A stretch of DNA of 64,000 bases. Origin: Watersipora subatra. Taxonomy: Eukaryota > Bryozoa > Gymnolaemata > Cheilostomatida > Watersiporidae. Position numbers and translations under genes: made by a program. Shown one piece after another: positions 1 through 10,912 of this stretch (the stretch's first letter is position 1; each line of letters begins with the position of its first letter). Location of the stretch: NCBI RefSeq assembly GCF_963576615.1, contig NC_088712.1, positions 29,355,870 through 29,419,869 on the forward strand, read 5' to 3'. The notes beneath the pieces are model-generated. The model had not been told where the DNA came from and ran no database searches. It worked only from the letters and a program-made list of their open reading frames with translations.

Positions 1-2700
1 AACAGGTAATACAATTTAGAGTAGTTTCCTTGTATCAGAGCTATGACTTTAACATGTAATACAACTTAGAGTAGTTTCCTTGTATCAGAGCTATGACTTT
101 AACATGTAATACAACTTAGAGTAGTGTCCTTGTATCAGAGCTATGACTTTAACAGGTAATACAATTTAGAGTAGTGTCCTTGTATCAGAGCTATGACTTT
201 AACAGGTAATACAACTTAGAGTAGTGTCCTTGTATCAGGGCTATGACTTTAACATGTAATACAACTTAGAGTAGTATCCTTGTATCAGAGCTATGACTTT
301 AACAGGTAATACAATTTAGAGTAGTTTCCTTGTATCAGAGCTATGACTTTAACATGTAATACAACTTAGAGTAGTGTCCTTGTATCAGAGCTATGACTTT
401 AACAGGTAATACAACTTAGAGTAGTGTCCTTGTATCAGGGCTATGACTTTAACATGTAATACAACTTAGAGTAGTGTCCTTGTATCAGGGCTATGACTTT
501 AACATGTAATACAACTTAGAGTAGTGTCCTTATATCAGAGCTATGACATTAGCATGTAATAAAACTTAGAGTAGTGTCCTTGTATCAGAGCTATGACTTT
601 AACATGTAATCCAACTTAGAGTAGTGTCCTTGTATCAGAGCTATGACTTTAACATGTAATACAACTTAGAGTAGTATCCTTGTATCAGAGCTATGACTTT
701 AACATGTAATACAACTTAGAGTAGTATCCTTGTATCAGGGCTATGACTTTAACATGTAATACAACTTAGAGTAGTGTCCTTATATCAGAGCTATGACATT
801 AGCATGTAATAAAACTTAGAGTAGTGTCCTTGTATCAGAGCTATGACTTTAACATGTAATCCAACTTATAGTAGTGTCCTCGTATCAGAGCTATGACTTT
901 AACATGTAATCCAACTTAGAGTAGTGTCCTTGTATCAGAGCTATGACTTTAACATGTAATACAACTTAGAGTAGTTTCCTTGTATTAGAGCTATGACTTT
1001 AACATGTCATACAACTTAGAGTAGTATCCTTGTATCAAGGCTATGACTTTAACATGTAATACAACTTAGAGTAGTGTCCTTGTATCAGAGCTATGACTTT
1101 AACATGTAATACAACTTAGAGTAGTGTCCTTGTATCAGAGCTATGACTTTAACATGTAATACAACTTAGAGTAGTGTCCTTGTATCAGAGCTATGACTTT
1201 AACAGGTAATACAACTTAGAGTAGTATCCTTGTATCAGAGCTATGACTTTAACATGTAATACAACATAGAGTAGTATCCTTGTATCAGGGCTATGACTTT
1301 AACATGTAATACAACTTAGAGTAGTGTCCTTGTATCAAGGCTATGACTTTAACATGTAATACAACTTAGAGTAGTGTCCTTGTATCAAGGCTATGACTTT
1401 AACATGTAATACAACTTAGAGTAGTGTCCTTGTATCAGAGCTATGACTTTAACATGTAATACAACTTAGAGTAGTTTCCTTGTATTAGAGCTATGACTTT
1501 AACATGTCATACAACTTAGAGTAGTATCCTTGTATCAGAGCTATGACTTTAACATGTAATCCAACTTAGAGTAGTATCCTTGTATCAGAGCTATGACTTT
1601 AACATGTAATACAACTTAGAGTAGTATCCTTGTATCAGAGCTATGACATTAGCATGTAATAAAACTTAGAGTAGTGTCCTTGTATCAGAGCTATGACTTT
1701 AACATGTAATCCAACTTAGAGTAGTGTCCTTGTATCAGAGCTATGACTTTAACATGTAATACAACTTAGAGTAGTTTCCTTGTATTAGAGCTATGACTTT
1801 AACATGTAATACAACTTAGAGTAGTATCCTTGTATCAGAGCTATGACATTAGCATGTAATAAAACTTAGAGTAGTGTCCTTGTATCAGAGCTATGACTTT
1901 AACATGTAATCCAACTTAGAGTAGTGTCCTTGTATCAGAGCTATGACTTTAACATGTAATACAACTTAGAGTAGTTTCCTTGTATTAGAGCTATGACTTT
2001 AACATGTAATACAACTTAGAGTAGTTTCCTTGTATTAGAGCTATGACTTTAACATGTAATCCAACTTAGAGTAGTGTCCTTGTATCAGAGCTATGACTTT
2101 AACATGTAATACAACTTAGAGTAGTTTCCTTGTATTAGAGCTATGACTTTAACATGTAATACAACTTAGAGTAGTGTCCTTGTATCAGAGCTATGACTTT
2201 AACATGTCATACAACTTAGAGTAGTATCCTTGTATCAGAGCTATGACTTTAACATGTAATCCAACTTAGAGTAGTGTCCTTGTATCAGAGCTATGACTTT
2301 AACATGTAATACAACTTAGAGTAGTATCCTTGTATCAGAGCTATGACATTAGCATGTAATAAAACTTAGAGTAGTGTCCTTGTATCAGAGCTATGACTTT
2401 AACATGTAATCCAACTTAGAGTAGTGTCCTTGTATCAGAGCTATGACTTTAACATGTAATACAACTTAGAGTAGTTTCCTTGTATTAGAGCTATGACTTT
2501 AACAGGTAATACAACTTAGAGTAGTGTCCTTGTATCAGAGCTATGACTTTAACATGTAATACAACTTAGAGTAGTATCCTTGTATCAGAGCTATGACTTT
2601 AACATGTAATACAACTTAGAGTAGTATCCTTGTATCAAGGCTATGACTTTAACATGTAATACAACTTAGAGTAGTGTCCTTGTATCAGAGCTATGACTTT
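1..2700. repeat. 50-bp minisatellite, about 54 copies
   Basis: The whole stretch is a head-to-tail array of a 50-bp unit (aacatgtaatacaacttaga, then gtagtgtccttgtatcagag, then ctatgacttt) with few substitutions and almost no length change. The left end is cut by the window. Variant units (ctatgacattagcatgtaat followed by aaaacttaga) recur at about 541, 791, 1641, 1841 and 2341, always followed by a unit carrying ccaactta. This shows higher-order duplication of unit blocks. The next recognisable thing to the right is an internal exon of an ABHD-like gene, so the array probably lies in an intron of that gene. Confidence 0.97.
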
Positions 2701-2835
2701 TTATTGACATTAGTCAATAAAAAGCTGTTTAATTTGGTTTAAATAATATTGCAAAAACTCAAAATGCCGTTAGACAGTCCTTTGTTGTAAGCTTGTTGTA
2801 AACAGAGTTGTAACCTTGGAGTTGCAATTCAAAAG

Positions 2836-2995
2836 ATGGATGATGTGTATGTAAATATGGATGTGTAGGTAAATATGGATGTGTAGGTAAAGATGGATGT
2901 GTAGGTAAAGATGGATGTGTAGGTAAAGATGAATGTGTAGGTAAAGATGGATGTGTAGGTAAAGATGGATGTGTAGGTAAAGATGGATGACATGC
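2836..2995. repeat. 18-bp minisatellite, about 8 copies
   Basis: Tandem unit gatggatgtgtaggtaaa, with aaatatgg variants at the left. It lies in the intron just upstream of the first visible ABHD exon; the array ends about 35 bp before the splice acceptor at 3030-3031. The open frame on the minus strand through it is only a repeat effect. Confidence 0.9.
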
Positions 2996-3031
2996 AGGTA
3001 GAGGTAGAGATTAATTTTATGCTGATTGCAG

Positions 3032-4631
3032 AATGAGAGAGAAAATGAAGACTTGGTCAAAGCTTAGGAAATTTTATGCAATGCAGCTGAGCAAGAAGGT
3101 GAAATCCGTTATCCTCAGCAACTGGGATTATATTAAAACTGCTCTCATTGTCAGCGATGGGCAGATAACTGCTCCATCTCAAGATGATCTACATGAAAAG
3201 GTGAAGAATAGTAATCTGATGCCTGTTGTAGATGAACTAGTAACCATGTGAGTAGATCTATGTAATGAGCACTCTATGATTATAAGTAGAGTAATAAGTA
3301 CTCTATGATCATGGGTTGTGTTTCTAGTTCATTCACCAGAAACATCCATCACACTAGATTCGACTCACTGTTTTCTGTAAATTTTGGCTCATGTCTGATG
3401 AATTCACCAATAAAGTTGTAAATTCGTTTCTTTCTCTCCGTATGGTGTCATGCTTATGAAACTTTTTTCAATACTTTTTGTTGTAGAAAGCTAACAGGCC
3501 ATGAGAGTGTTGATGAGTACTACAGGTGGGCAAGTTCAAAGCATTACCTTGGAAATGTAAGCACATGCCCTATATAGTTGAGGAGCTCCATCCTATTTCA
3601 AGCCTTTTCTTTTTGGGTTTTTGTAACTCTGTGACTAAGGCTATATATAACCTCATCATCACAGAATTGTAGCTCATATTCTATGATCATCTCTCATAAA
3701 AATGTGCTTTTATGTCACCGCAGAAGCTTCCCTTGAAGGCATTTTTTACACTTTTCATTTTAATCATAAATATGTCATATAGGTCATTTCTTTTCCATTT
3801 CATGGAACAGATCTCAACTCCTGACTGTGACTATCTGACTGTATGGGGTTGATGATAGCTGTTACAGATCGATTTACCATATGACTGGTAATATCTGTTA
3901 CAAATAGACTAGCCATATGACTGATAATACATACAGATACATTAACTATATGACTGGTAATATCTGTTACAGATGGAGCTGCCTACACTGTTTGTTAATG
4001 CTCTAGATGATCCACTTTTCTGCAGGGAGCTGTATAAACACCCTATAAATAAAGCCAGTAAGTACATATTGAGCAGTTGTTTGCAAATTAGACCACCTTA
4101 CGTGATTCCTGCTTCCATGAGTGACAAGATGTTTCAGGGCAGTTGATCGTCTGCTATTTTGGCAGCACGGATAACCTCATGTTTGTCCCAACTCCTTTTC
4201 TGTATTTAGTTTCTGTCAGCTAGTCTCAGATCACTAAAATGAGCTGGCTTTAAAATAACTGCGCTTTCCCCCACCAGCTCCTCCACCACTGCTCTTTTCC
4301 CCATCAGTTCCTCCACCACTGCTTGTCTCCCCCACCAGCTCCTCCACCACTGCTTGTCTCCCAACCAAACTGTTTCTAGTGAGTCATTAATTTTAGTTAT
4401 TACCAGAATACATCGCATGCAAACATGACTCATTGACTCCGTGTTTTTGCAGAAAGCCATAGACAATCACTGACAGTTCTCACTAAACATGGTGGCCATC
4501 TTGGATTTTTTACAAAAACTGGTAACAGTTTTGTTGATTCAAGCACATGGATAGAACGAATGGTGTTGCAGTATGTGGCAGCCATGGCTCAAATCCACAA
4601 GCATATTACAAGTAAGTCAGTGTACAAGTAA
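3032..4631 (+). CDS. ABHD2-like: ABHD2-like alpha/beta hydrolase, C-terminal part (4 exons)
   Basis: Visible exons: 3032-3247, 3487-3556, 3973-4057 and 4453-4631, with GT-AG junctions and matching phases, giving the last 182 residues. The ABHD1/2/3 family are membrane-associated serine hydrolases acting on acylglycerols or phospholipids; ABHD2 is described as a monoacylglycerol lipase. Signs of the family: a helical stretch ending DELVTI, then KLTGHESVDEYYRWASSKHY, then PTLFVNALDDP, which carries the expected acid Asp, then LTKHGGHLGFF with the catalytic His. The tail TWIERMVLQYVAAMAQI also fits. The nucleophile-elbow Ser and the N-terminal membrane anchor should be encoded by exons left of the window. 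The ATG at 3033 is internal, since the exon opens at a splice acceptor. The stop is TAA at 4629-4631, inside a short repeat. ABHD2 and ABHD1/3 cannot be fully separated from this half. Confidence 0.88.
3855..3972. repeat. about 37-bp tandem repeat running into a splice acceptor
   Basis: Three imperfect copies of a unit with ctgttacagat, then an accatatgactggtaatat-like part. The last copy ends in the real 3' splice site of the ABHD exon at 3973 (ctgttacag before ATGGAG). Earlier copies therefore hold look-alike acceptors. Confidence 0.75.
4262..4375. repeat. About 30-33 bp repeat in an ABHD intron
   Basis: Three to four copies of cccaccagctcctccaccac followed by tgcttgtctc. The run is pyrimidine-rich and lies between exons 4057 and 4453 of the ABHD-like gene. 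Confidence 0.8.
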
Positions 4632-4697
4632 GTCATTGTATGACTAAGTCGCTTATGGTAAGTCACCAATGAGTGAGTCACCAATATGTAAGTCAGT
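4611..4697. repeat. Short aagtaagtca-type repeat over the ABHD stop codon
   Basis: Degenerate copies of aagtaagtca start inside the terminal exon and run past the stop at 4629-4631. The last codons (SKSVYK, then TAA) are made of this repeat. The repeat also looks like a splice donor (agtaagt), so an extra downstream exon cannot be excluded. Confidence 0.65.
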
Positions 4698-4769
4698 TAA
4701 CATATTTTTTGTAACCAAATGGTCTCACTTGACATTTGCCGCATGAGATTTTGAGGTCTACTTGCTAAC

Positions 4770-4985
4770 ATTACACATTGCACCATAGACATATAGAGCC
4801 ATAGACACAGAGTCATAAACATGTAGAGCCATAAACAAAGAGAGCTTTAGACATGTAGAGCCATAGAAAAATAGATCCATAGATGTTCCGAGCCATAGGC
4901 ACATAGAGCTATGGAGCCATAAACATATCGAGTCATAGACATATTGAGTCATAGAGAGTCATAGACATGTAGAGCCATGATAGAC
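4770..4985. repeat. Degenerate 15-18 bp minisatellite
   Basis: Repeats of agccatagacatgtag and variants (catagacacagagtcataa), strongly decayed, about 150 bp past the ABHD stop. Confidence 0.75.
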
Positions 4986-5945
4986 ATTCATCTTGCAATA
5001 ACAAAAAAGTTGATAATAATGACATCAATTATTAAATTCCCACATAATATAGCTTCCCAATTTTTGCTAACTTCCCATATCAATGTAGACCGAGCTCCAG
5101 CAATTACTACCATATAACAGTTATACCTTATTTTACAGGAGATCAATAATATTGTAGTTGAACAGCTGTTGAAAATATTGGGACAAGACGAAAAAATCAG
5201 TAAAGCAACTGTACAGGGATTTTATGGTGTCAATATTGATAAAACTATGAATTCACATCAAACCTAGTCACCAATGTGAGCCTTCTATTATAATTAAATT
5301 TGGCTTCATTATAAGTTAGCTCAGATTCTGAACAAAGTGTTGATAGGAGTCAAATGGAAGTTAGAGTGGCACATATAGAGGTAGCAGGACTTGGCAAGTA
5401 TGAAGCATTAACAAGGTAAATATACATGTACAACCTTACAAACTTTGCATTGTAGGTATCCCTGCAACTGTGTCAGTGATTGAAAGCGATTTCAATAGCT
5501 ATACTAAAACGCATAATGGCAGGGAGAGACCAGCGGAGTATCCTGTTATACAAAGATATACAGGTCGTCCCTTACAAACAGATGTATGACCATTGAGTGG
5601 ACATTTCTTAGCTAACAATTTTATTGTTACAGCAGCATTCCAACAGCAGCATTCCAACAGCAGTATTCCAACAGCATTGTTTTTATTTAACATAATCAGA
5701 GTACAAATTATTTTTTTATTACATTAATGATATATTGCCTTACATGTGATCGCTAAACAATGGATCTCAAAAAACTTTCTGTGTTTGGATATTTTATATT
5801 TCTATTTTCTATGCCATCTAACATTCCACATTTTTATTTTTAGAGGTTTTATTAGACCACAATTTTGTACCAAGTCATTTGATGATTTTATATTTTCCTG
5901 TGAGCTGATAAACTGTTTGATCAACAAAGTGAGGAAAATTACATG
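4986..5945. other. Intergenic, no gene recognised
   Basis: AT-rich sequence with a short triplicated piece (cattccaacagcagta-like) at about 5634-5675. An ATTAAA at 5031-5036 is a weak poly(A) candidate for the ABHD-like gene, about 400 bp after its stop. I see no supported exon. Confidence 0.5.
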
Positions 5946-6490
5946 ACACTACAGGCCCTTTCACATGTCAACACACTACAGGTCCTTTCACATGTCATCA
6001 CGCTACAGGCCCTTTCACATGTCAACACGCTACAGGCCCTTTAACATGTCAACACGCTACAGGCCGTTTAACATACCAACACGCTACAGGCCCTTTCACA
6101 TGCCAACACGCTACAGGCCCTTTAACATGACAACACACTACAGGCCCTTTCACATGCCAACACACTACAGGCCCTTTCACATGACAACACACTACCGGCA
6201 CTTTCACATGCCAACACACTACAGGCCCTTTCACATGACAACACACTACCGGCACTTTCACATGTCTACACACTACAGACCCTTCTACATGACAACACAC
6301 TACCCGCCCTTTCACATGCCAACACCCTACAAGACCTTTCACATGCCAACACACTATATGTACAGGCCCTTTCTCATGCCAACACACTGCAGGCCCTTTA
6401 ACATGCCAACACGCTACAGACCCTTTCACATGCCAACACGCTACAGGCCCTTTCTCATGCTAGCAGACTACAGGCCCTTTCACATGCCAA
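5946..6490. repeat. 27-bp minisatellite, about 20 copies
   Basis: Unit close to acacgctacaggccctttca followed by catgcca. The period of 27 keeps both strands open as 9-residue peptide repeats (MPTHYRPFH on +). One unit at about 6350 has a length change (tatatgtac). The composition and the double-strand openness argue for a non-coding array. Confidence 0.93.
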
Positions 6491-7287
6491 TAAGAGATTA
6501 AATGGAGACTCATCACAAAGGATGCAGTCGCTCAAGTCATGAATATACTGGTCAACAGATTTGGAATCCATTAGAACTGCGCAATTGCAGTATATAGTCA
6601 CCAAGTAGTGCAGACTAATATTGCAGTGCATAGACGAATTTCATTAGACATTGACTGCTACTGCACTCCTTTACTGCAAGTTGTCCTCTGCTATCTACAG
6701 CGTATTTACTTATCTTACCACTCGTGTCCGGTCTCGGCAGAATCGAGTGTGTTACTACCGTCTCCTAAGACATTCGGACTGCAGAAATAAGCATGCTGCG
6801 TTCATGCAAGAGCTAATTCCAAACATATGCATGACGGAAACACGCGCTGGCGACTCATCCAATGCATCCAGCAATGCAGTAGGTAAAACCGCCACTGTAC
6901 TAATACTGTTTACTGCACAATAAAAATAGTTGCAAAACTACATGCATTGTGACATATTAGGCTTATCTAGAGGTGCGCTATTACTGCTTTATACATAGCC
7001 TACACATGCACTATGAGTCATACTTGATGACATCATGTACAAGTAGCTTTTCTGGTGTAATAACGTCCATTGCTGACCTAATGAGGACAAAAATAGAATG
7101 CTCAAGAAAGGTTCACCAGGAAGTCATTTCATCATGATTTCATAATGCTGGCTTATATAAGATGCTGTGCCTTGGTTGAACATGTCATTTGCAATTGAGC
7201 CAATTAATGCAGTGGCATTAATGCAGTGGCCAATTAATGCAGCTAGCAATGGTATCTTCAACAAAATAAACCATTCCCAGAGTTACA
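6491..7287. other. Unassigned sequence, probably transposon debris
   Basis: No recognisable domain. A 90-codon frame at 6651-6923 has a plausible composition but matches no family I know. At 7201-7246 the phrase taatgcagtggc is repeated three times. It directly precedes a hAT-type zinc-finger relic, so it may be part of the same dead element. Confidence 0.35.
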
Positions 7288-7585
7288 ATGGAAGCCTCGC
7301 AAAGTAAACGAAATACAAACAAATCTACAAGAGAATTCCAAGATGAGTGGACCCTGGCATATGCATTCATTTTTAGGCATGGCAAACCGCAATGTCTATT
7401 GTGCTAGGAAACAATCCCCGCTAACAAGAAGACAAACATCAAACGACATTTTGAGACGAAGCACAGAGAGTTTACTGCAACATTTACACTGGGATCTTCA
7501 ACTAGACATCAAAAGCTAGACAAACTCCAAAAATCACTAACTTCTTCAGAAAATATGCCAGTTTGTTGCTCATTGTATTCCTAGG
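7288..7585 (+). pseudogene. BED-type zinc-finger start of a hAT transposase-like gene, broken
   Basis: The translation from ATG 7288 reads KRNTNKSTREFQDEWTLAY, then CLLC, then NIKRHFETKHREF. This is the N-terminal arrangement of the hAT-derived ZBED5/FAM200/GTF2IRD2 group: a short basic start, FQDEW, then a C2...H2 BED-like finger. In-frame TAG stops lie right after CLLC (7405-7407) and at about 7580, so it cannot make the full transposase. No RNase-H-like core is recognisable downstream. Class assignment is from memory of the motif pattern. Confidence 0.6.
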
Positions 7586-7589
7586 TGGC

Positions 7590-8665
7590 CATAATTTAAA
7601 CATAGTAAGTTTTAAGCAGGCCAAGTAATCTATTTGTTGTCTTTCCCTGGTGCATGTAATATATTATTTATACTTATTATTGTAACTGAAACAGGTGCTC
7701 TTAAATTTAGTTTTAAAAGACAAGTGTCAAGCTATAACAATTAATCTTCTATGTACACATGTACATGTATGTATATTTATGAATATAAATGTAAATATAC
7801 ATATACACTATATGGTTACAACTCAAAACCATGTAACTCTGTAGCTAGCTCTTTTTGCAAGACTTGAAATGACTCACCTTGGCAGGACCTGGATATCCAC
7901 CTTAAATAATACAAGATACACTTTAAAATGCTCTAATTTTGCTCTTAATTCTCAAAATTTTCCCTGGGAGGGCGCTGTGGCTCTCCTCCCAGACCCTCCC
8001 CGCATGGCTGAGTCAGGCCCTCTGGCAACTACTAGATGACAGTCTCCAGACCATGTTTTTTTTACAATACAGCCCTGTATACATATGAAGCAATATCAGC
8101 AAAATGGCTGGCAGTGGGTCGATAGCTAAATTTGTACATGGACGCAAGTGAAAGGGTTATGTATTGAAATTGTGGCAATTCATAGACAATACAACATTGA
8201 ATAAGAAGCACTTACCTTTTTGATATGGAAATTTAGTAGGTGAGAACTGCGTTTTTTCCAGTGGCCGCAAGAAACAAACGTTTACGTGACCTTCTCGGTA
8301 CACGTTGGCAGTAAATATTAATTACATGTAAATTACTACTCATTAATTTATTTTATTTAATGAGTAGTACATTTGTATAGCTGTATAGACACCTTTGTAT
8401 AGGCCGCAGAACTCAAAACTGCTACGGCAGCAACTTTGCTGTTTAAAACAGAACAGTGCCGTTGGGCACTGTAAAGAGGCGCACTAACCGGAGATTCGTG
8501 TTAATGCACCCTAGCGGTGAAAGAAAAAACCACAGAATAGCCTTATATAAGCCGCATGGTTCAAACCATCAGAAAAAGTAACGGCTAATAGTCCAAAAAG
8601 TACGGTACTCTATAAGGTGGACACACACACACAACGATTGCCGTTTATATAGTATGTAGATATAT
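7590..8665. other. AT-rich spacer with repeat fragments
   Basis: No exon seen. A GC-rich patch at 7965-8045 (tctcctcccagaccctcccc) stands out and is probably a repeat fragment. The stretch 8555-8615 (taagccgcatggttcaaacc ... tacggta) resembles the TACCGTA-type end of the TIR element at 13649-14445, seen in the opposite orientation. A short (ac)n run follows at 8622-8634. Confidence 0.4.
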
Positions 8666-8669
8666 TTAA

Positions 8670-9445
8670 TTAGCTGTGCTACACGGCGTTGCCTGGGTAA
8701 TAAAACAGTCTTTGGTCAGAAAATTAATTTGTATTTAACATATAACAACATTTGCCATTCTAACTTTCAAACTACATATCATGAGAAAAGTGTTTTGTGT
8801 AGTTGAAATAAATTGGGAGAGAAAATAAAAACAACTGTAAAGGTTTTCAAACTTTGTCAAACAACTTTTAAACTTCATAGCATGAAGAAAATGTTTCGTG
8901 CTGGTCAAATACTTTAAAAAAATAAAACGACTATAAAAAGGTTTAGATGTAAATGTAAAATAATTAGCAAGTAATAACTAAAGTAGGTCGATATTGCTAT
9001 GATTACAATAAAAGATGATTCGGTAATGATACAATTAATACGAACTAAAAAACAAAATAAAAATCCTGAATATATAGAATTAATAATAACAATTCTTGCA
9101 TAGAAGTGTGTGTGTATAAAAAAGGTTACTGTTCCACCAGAAGCTATCCATCAAAACTTGGACTACGACGATACTGGTACCTCTCGATACCGATATAAAT
9201 GTGAAAATGATATATCATACTGGCTTTTTTCACGGAGACAATATAACTGTCTGCGCGAGAAGAGTTGGCCTTGACCCCAATTATAGTAATTGAACCTTAG
9301 GAAAATAAGTTCATAACAAGGGCATCGTAACACGTGGCCACATGGGTAAAATAATCAGCGTGTGCTATAGCTTTATCTATAGCCGGAATGACAGGACCAC
9401 GGACAGACATACTTTGAGAAATATCTATATCTATAATCTATATAT
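8670..9445 (+). mobile_element. Composite interspersed element, copy 1
   Basis: The head is tagctgtgctacacggcgtt followed by gcctgggtaataaaa. The body (for example catgagaaaagtgttttgtg; ttagcaagtaataactaaag) matches 48070-48510 closely. The end is tagccggaatgacag...catactttgagaaatat plus TA repeats, as in the copies at 48056-49765. The class is uncertain. The end is shared with tRNA-like SINE units in the other copies. Confidence 0.7.
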
Positions 9446-9530
9446 ATATTTCTCAAAGTATGTTCGTATGTCGAATATCTGTCTGTCATTTCGGTTATAG
9501 CTATTGTTAGAATAGCTGTAGCTGGACAAC
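9445..9530 (-). mobile_element. Inverted 3' tail of the composite element
   Basis: tatatttctcaaagtatgtt ... ggttatagctattg is the reverse complement of the element tail ending at 9445. Two copies therefore meet tail to tail around a TA-rich centre. Confidence 0.65.
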
Positions 9531-10517
9531 AATGCTGATGCATTATTTCAGCAATGCTGATGCAACTAGCTTACTGGAATTACTAGCTTACTTAGTTTAT
9601 AAGCTGATTTGTAACACGAGGGCAACACCGGGAGGCATAGCTAGTATGTGTATATAGATGACACACAGAGCATCTTTCAGTTTAAGGAATTAGTCTATAC
9701 CTTTATGTTTAACGTTACAAATTTATGCAAATGCGTGTATATATGGCGTAAATAAACTCACATTATGCAAAGTTTATGCCTCTCTTTGATCGGGTGATCA
9801 GCAAAAGCAATAAAATTTTATCTAAGAATATAATTATTGGTGAAAAAAGACAATACCTTAATTCATGAGTGAATATAGCAGATGTTCACCAAACTCGCTC
9901 AAAAGCCGAAGTAGTTATTAAGTTGACAGGGCAACTCCAAAGAGTAAACTAAACCATCCGGTAGCTATAAAGTGTCGTTATACATCTTTGAGCTTTTCAT
10001 GACAACAAGTAACAAGTGGTTTAGCATAATATCTAAAGAACAAACAGAGAAATTTGTAGAGATAAAAACATATGATGTTAGCATGGCAGCTAGTGAAGGT
10101 CAAAGCAAATAGATTGATGTATGTGGCGGCTGATTAACATCATCAACCATCACTTTCATCGCTGCTCTAATCGTCTTCATGGTAACCTTTGTAGGCAACT
10201 GAGCCAAGAGAATAGTGGTAAATGGAGGTTTAGTTAAAAAGATAATGATGGTCAAAACCATTGTTATCAAGCTATTAGTCGAATTCATAGAATATTAGTT
10301 AAAATTGAAGGTTATTGAAAAGACTTATCTTTTAACACTATCATCTCGCTACAAAACTTAACAATTAGGCCTACACATCTAGCCGTAGCATCACAATTAT
10401 GCCACCCCGAATGATTTCACTATATATAACCTGTAAAACAAATAAAAATGCAGGTCAGTAAAGTTGTGGTAGCTTTCAACAAACCAAATTTTACATAGCG
10501 ATTTAGATATTGAATCA

Positions 10518-10912
10518 AAGAAACACACAATATGCTGTACATGTACTGGTATATATGTATATTATTAAGGAACACACAATATGCTGTACATGTACTGGTA
10601 TATATGTATATTATTAAGAAACACACAATATGCTGTACATGTACTGGTATATATGTATATTATTAAGAAACACACAATATGCTGTACATGTAATGGTATA
10701 TATGTATATTATTAAGAAACACACAATATGCTGTACATGTACTGGTATATATGTATATTATTAAGAAACACACAATATGCTGTACATGTACTGGTATATA
10801 TGTATATTATTAAGAAACACACAATATGCTGTACATGTACTGGTATATATGTATATTATTAAGAAACACACAATATGCTGTACATGTACTGGTATATATG
10901 TATTCTATTAAG
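10518..10912. repeat. 49-bp minisatellite, 8 copies
   Basis: Unit: aagaaacacacaatatgctg, tacatgtactggtatatatg, tatattatt. Copies are nearly identical (one taatgg variant at about 10690). The recent homogenisation contrasts with the decayed arrays at 4770 and 62900. Confidence 0.95.

Noticed and set aside
1-2700. CRISPR-like array
   Set aside because: The repeats are directly tandem with no unique spacers, and the window is eukaryotic.
3033-3251. ATG at 3033 as the start of a 72-residue protein
   Set aside because: It sits one base after a splice acceptor and the peptide continues an ABHD domain; it is an internal Met.
5965-6501. 178-codon repetitive protein (MPTHYRPFH repeats)
   Set aside because: 27-bp minisatellite, open on both strands, with no flanking exon or signal; not supported as a gene.
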